Shown here piece by piece: positions 22,566 through 22,596 of a DNA stretch of 22,596 nt. The stretch is from CAZUSO01 sp964622775. Lineage in GTDB: Bacteria > Bacteroidota > Bacteroidia > Chitinophagales > Chitinophagaceae. The translations under genes and the position numbers were made by a program. The stretch's first letter is position 1, and each line of letters starts with the position of its first letter. Below the pieces are notes generated by a model. The model worked only from the letters and a program-made list of their open reading frames with translations. It searched no databases and was not told the origin of the DNA. The DNA lies in assembly GCA_964622775.1 (NCBI GenBank), contig CAZUSO010000048.1:1-22596 (forward strand). Reading direction: 5' to 3'.

Positions 22566-22596
22566 TATAAGGTATTGATATTCAGCGATAGCGTCT

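Overview
The window looks like a chromosomal segment from a member of the Bacteroidota, probably close to the Chitinophagaceae/Sphingobacteriia. The reasons are the -7 boxes of the TAnnTTTG type upstream of many genes (one with a TTTG -33 box at exactly 19 nt), the scarcity of Shine-Dalgarno sequences, the lipoprotein signals, and the gene families present. It is mostly ordinary housekeeping and catabolic DNA, interrupted by repeats and one low-GC accessory patch. I see no tRNA, rRNA, CRISPR array, prophage or recognisable defence system, and no strong candidate for a wholly new system. The least explained parts are the REP/transposase locus with its low-GC orphan neighbour, and the dispersed intergenic repeat.

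Layout. 1-120 holds a copy of a dispersed intergenic repeat (family R). 271-825 encodes a membrane-anchored SRPBCC protein behind a near-perfect Bacteroidota promoter. 890-6199 is a tandem run of three POT-family (proton-dependent oligopeptide) transporters, the third much poorer in GC, closed by a rho-independent terminator. 6465-7856 is a polytopic membrane protein with GT-C-like features, followed by a second R copy.

8164-12421 is a minus-strand run. Read in the direction of transcription it is lepA, a DUF922-like secreted putative metalloprotease, a degenerate PAP2-like membrane protein, pterin carbinolamine dehydratase and deoC. Divergent from lepA is a small low-affinity iron permease-like membrane protein. 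Facing it is a lipoprotein dienelactone hydrolase, and then a GNAT acetyltransferase whose mRNA may be leaderless.

14575-15290 is a transposon-like locus: an IS200/IS605-type HUH transposase (RAYT-like) flanked by short REP-like sequences in inverted orientation. Next to it, at 15581-16438, is a very AT-rich gene that combines an IF2-N-like helical domain at the N-terminus with a Cys3His zinc knuckle at the C-terminus. 16929-18977 is an M13 (neprilysin-type) lipoprotein peptidase. 19037-19347 holds two R copies in opposite orientation, just upstream of homogentisate 1,2-dioxygenase (19433-20593) and 4-hydroxyphenylpyruvate dioxygenase (20831-21970), which ends in a terminator. At 22383 a short secreted-protein ORF with its own promoter looks truncated or interrupted.

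How genes work together. HPPD makes homogentisate and HmgA cleaves it, so the right end is the core of tyrosine catabolism. The pterin carbinolamine dehydratase would support phenylalanine hydroxylase, the step that feeds tyrosine into that route, although the hydroxylase is not in the window. The three POT carriers and the M13 peptidase fit a peptide-using lifestyle, with peptides hydrolysed outside, imported, and their aromatic residues degraded.
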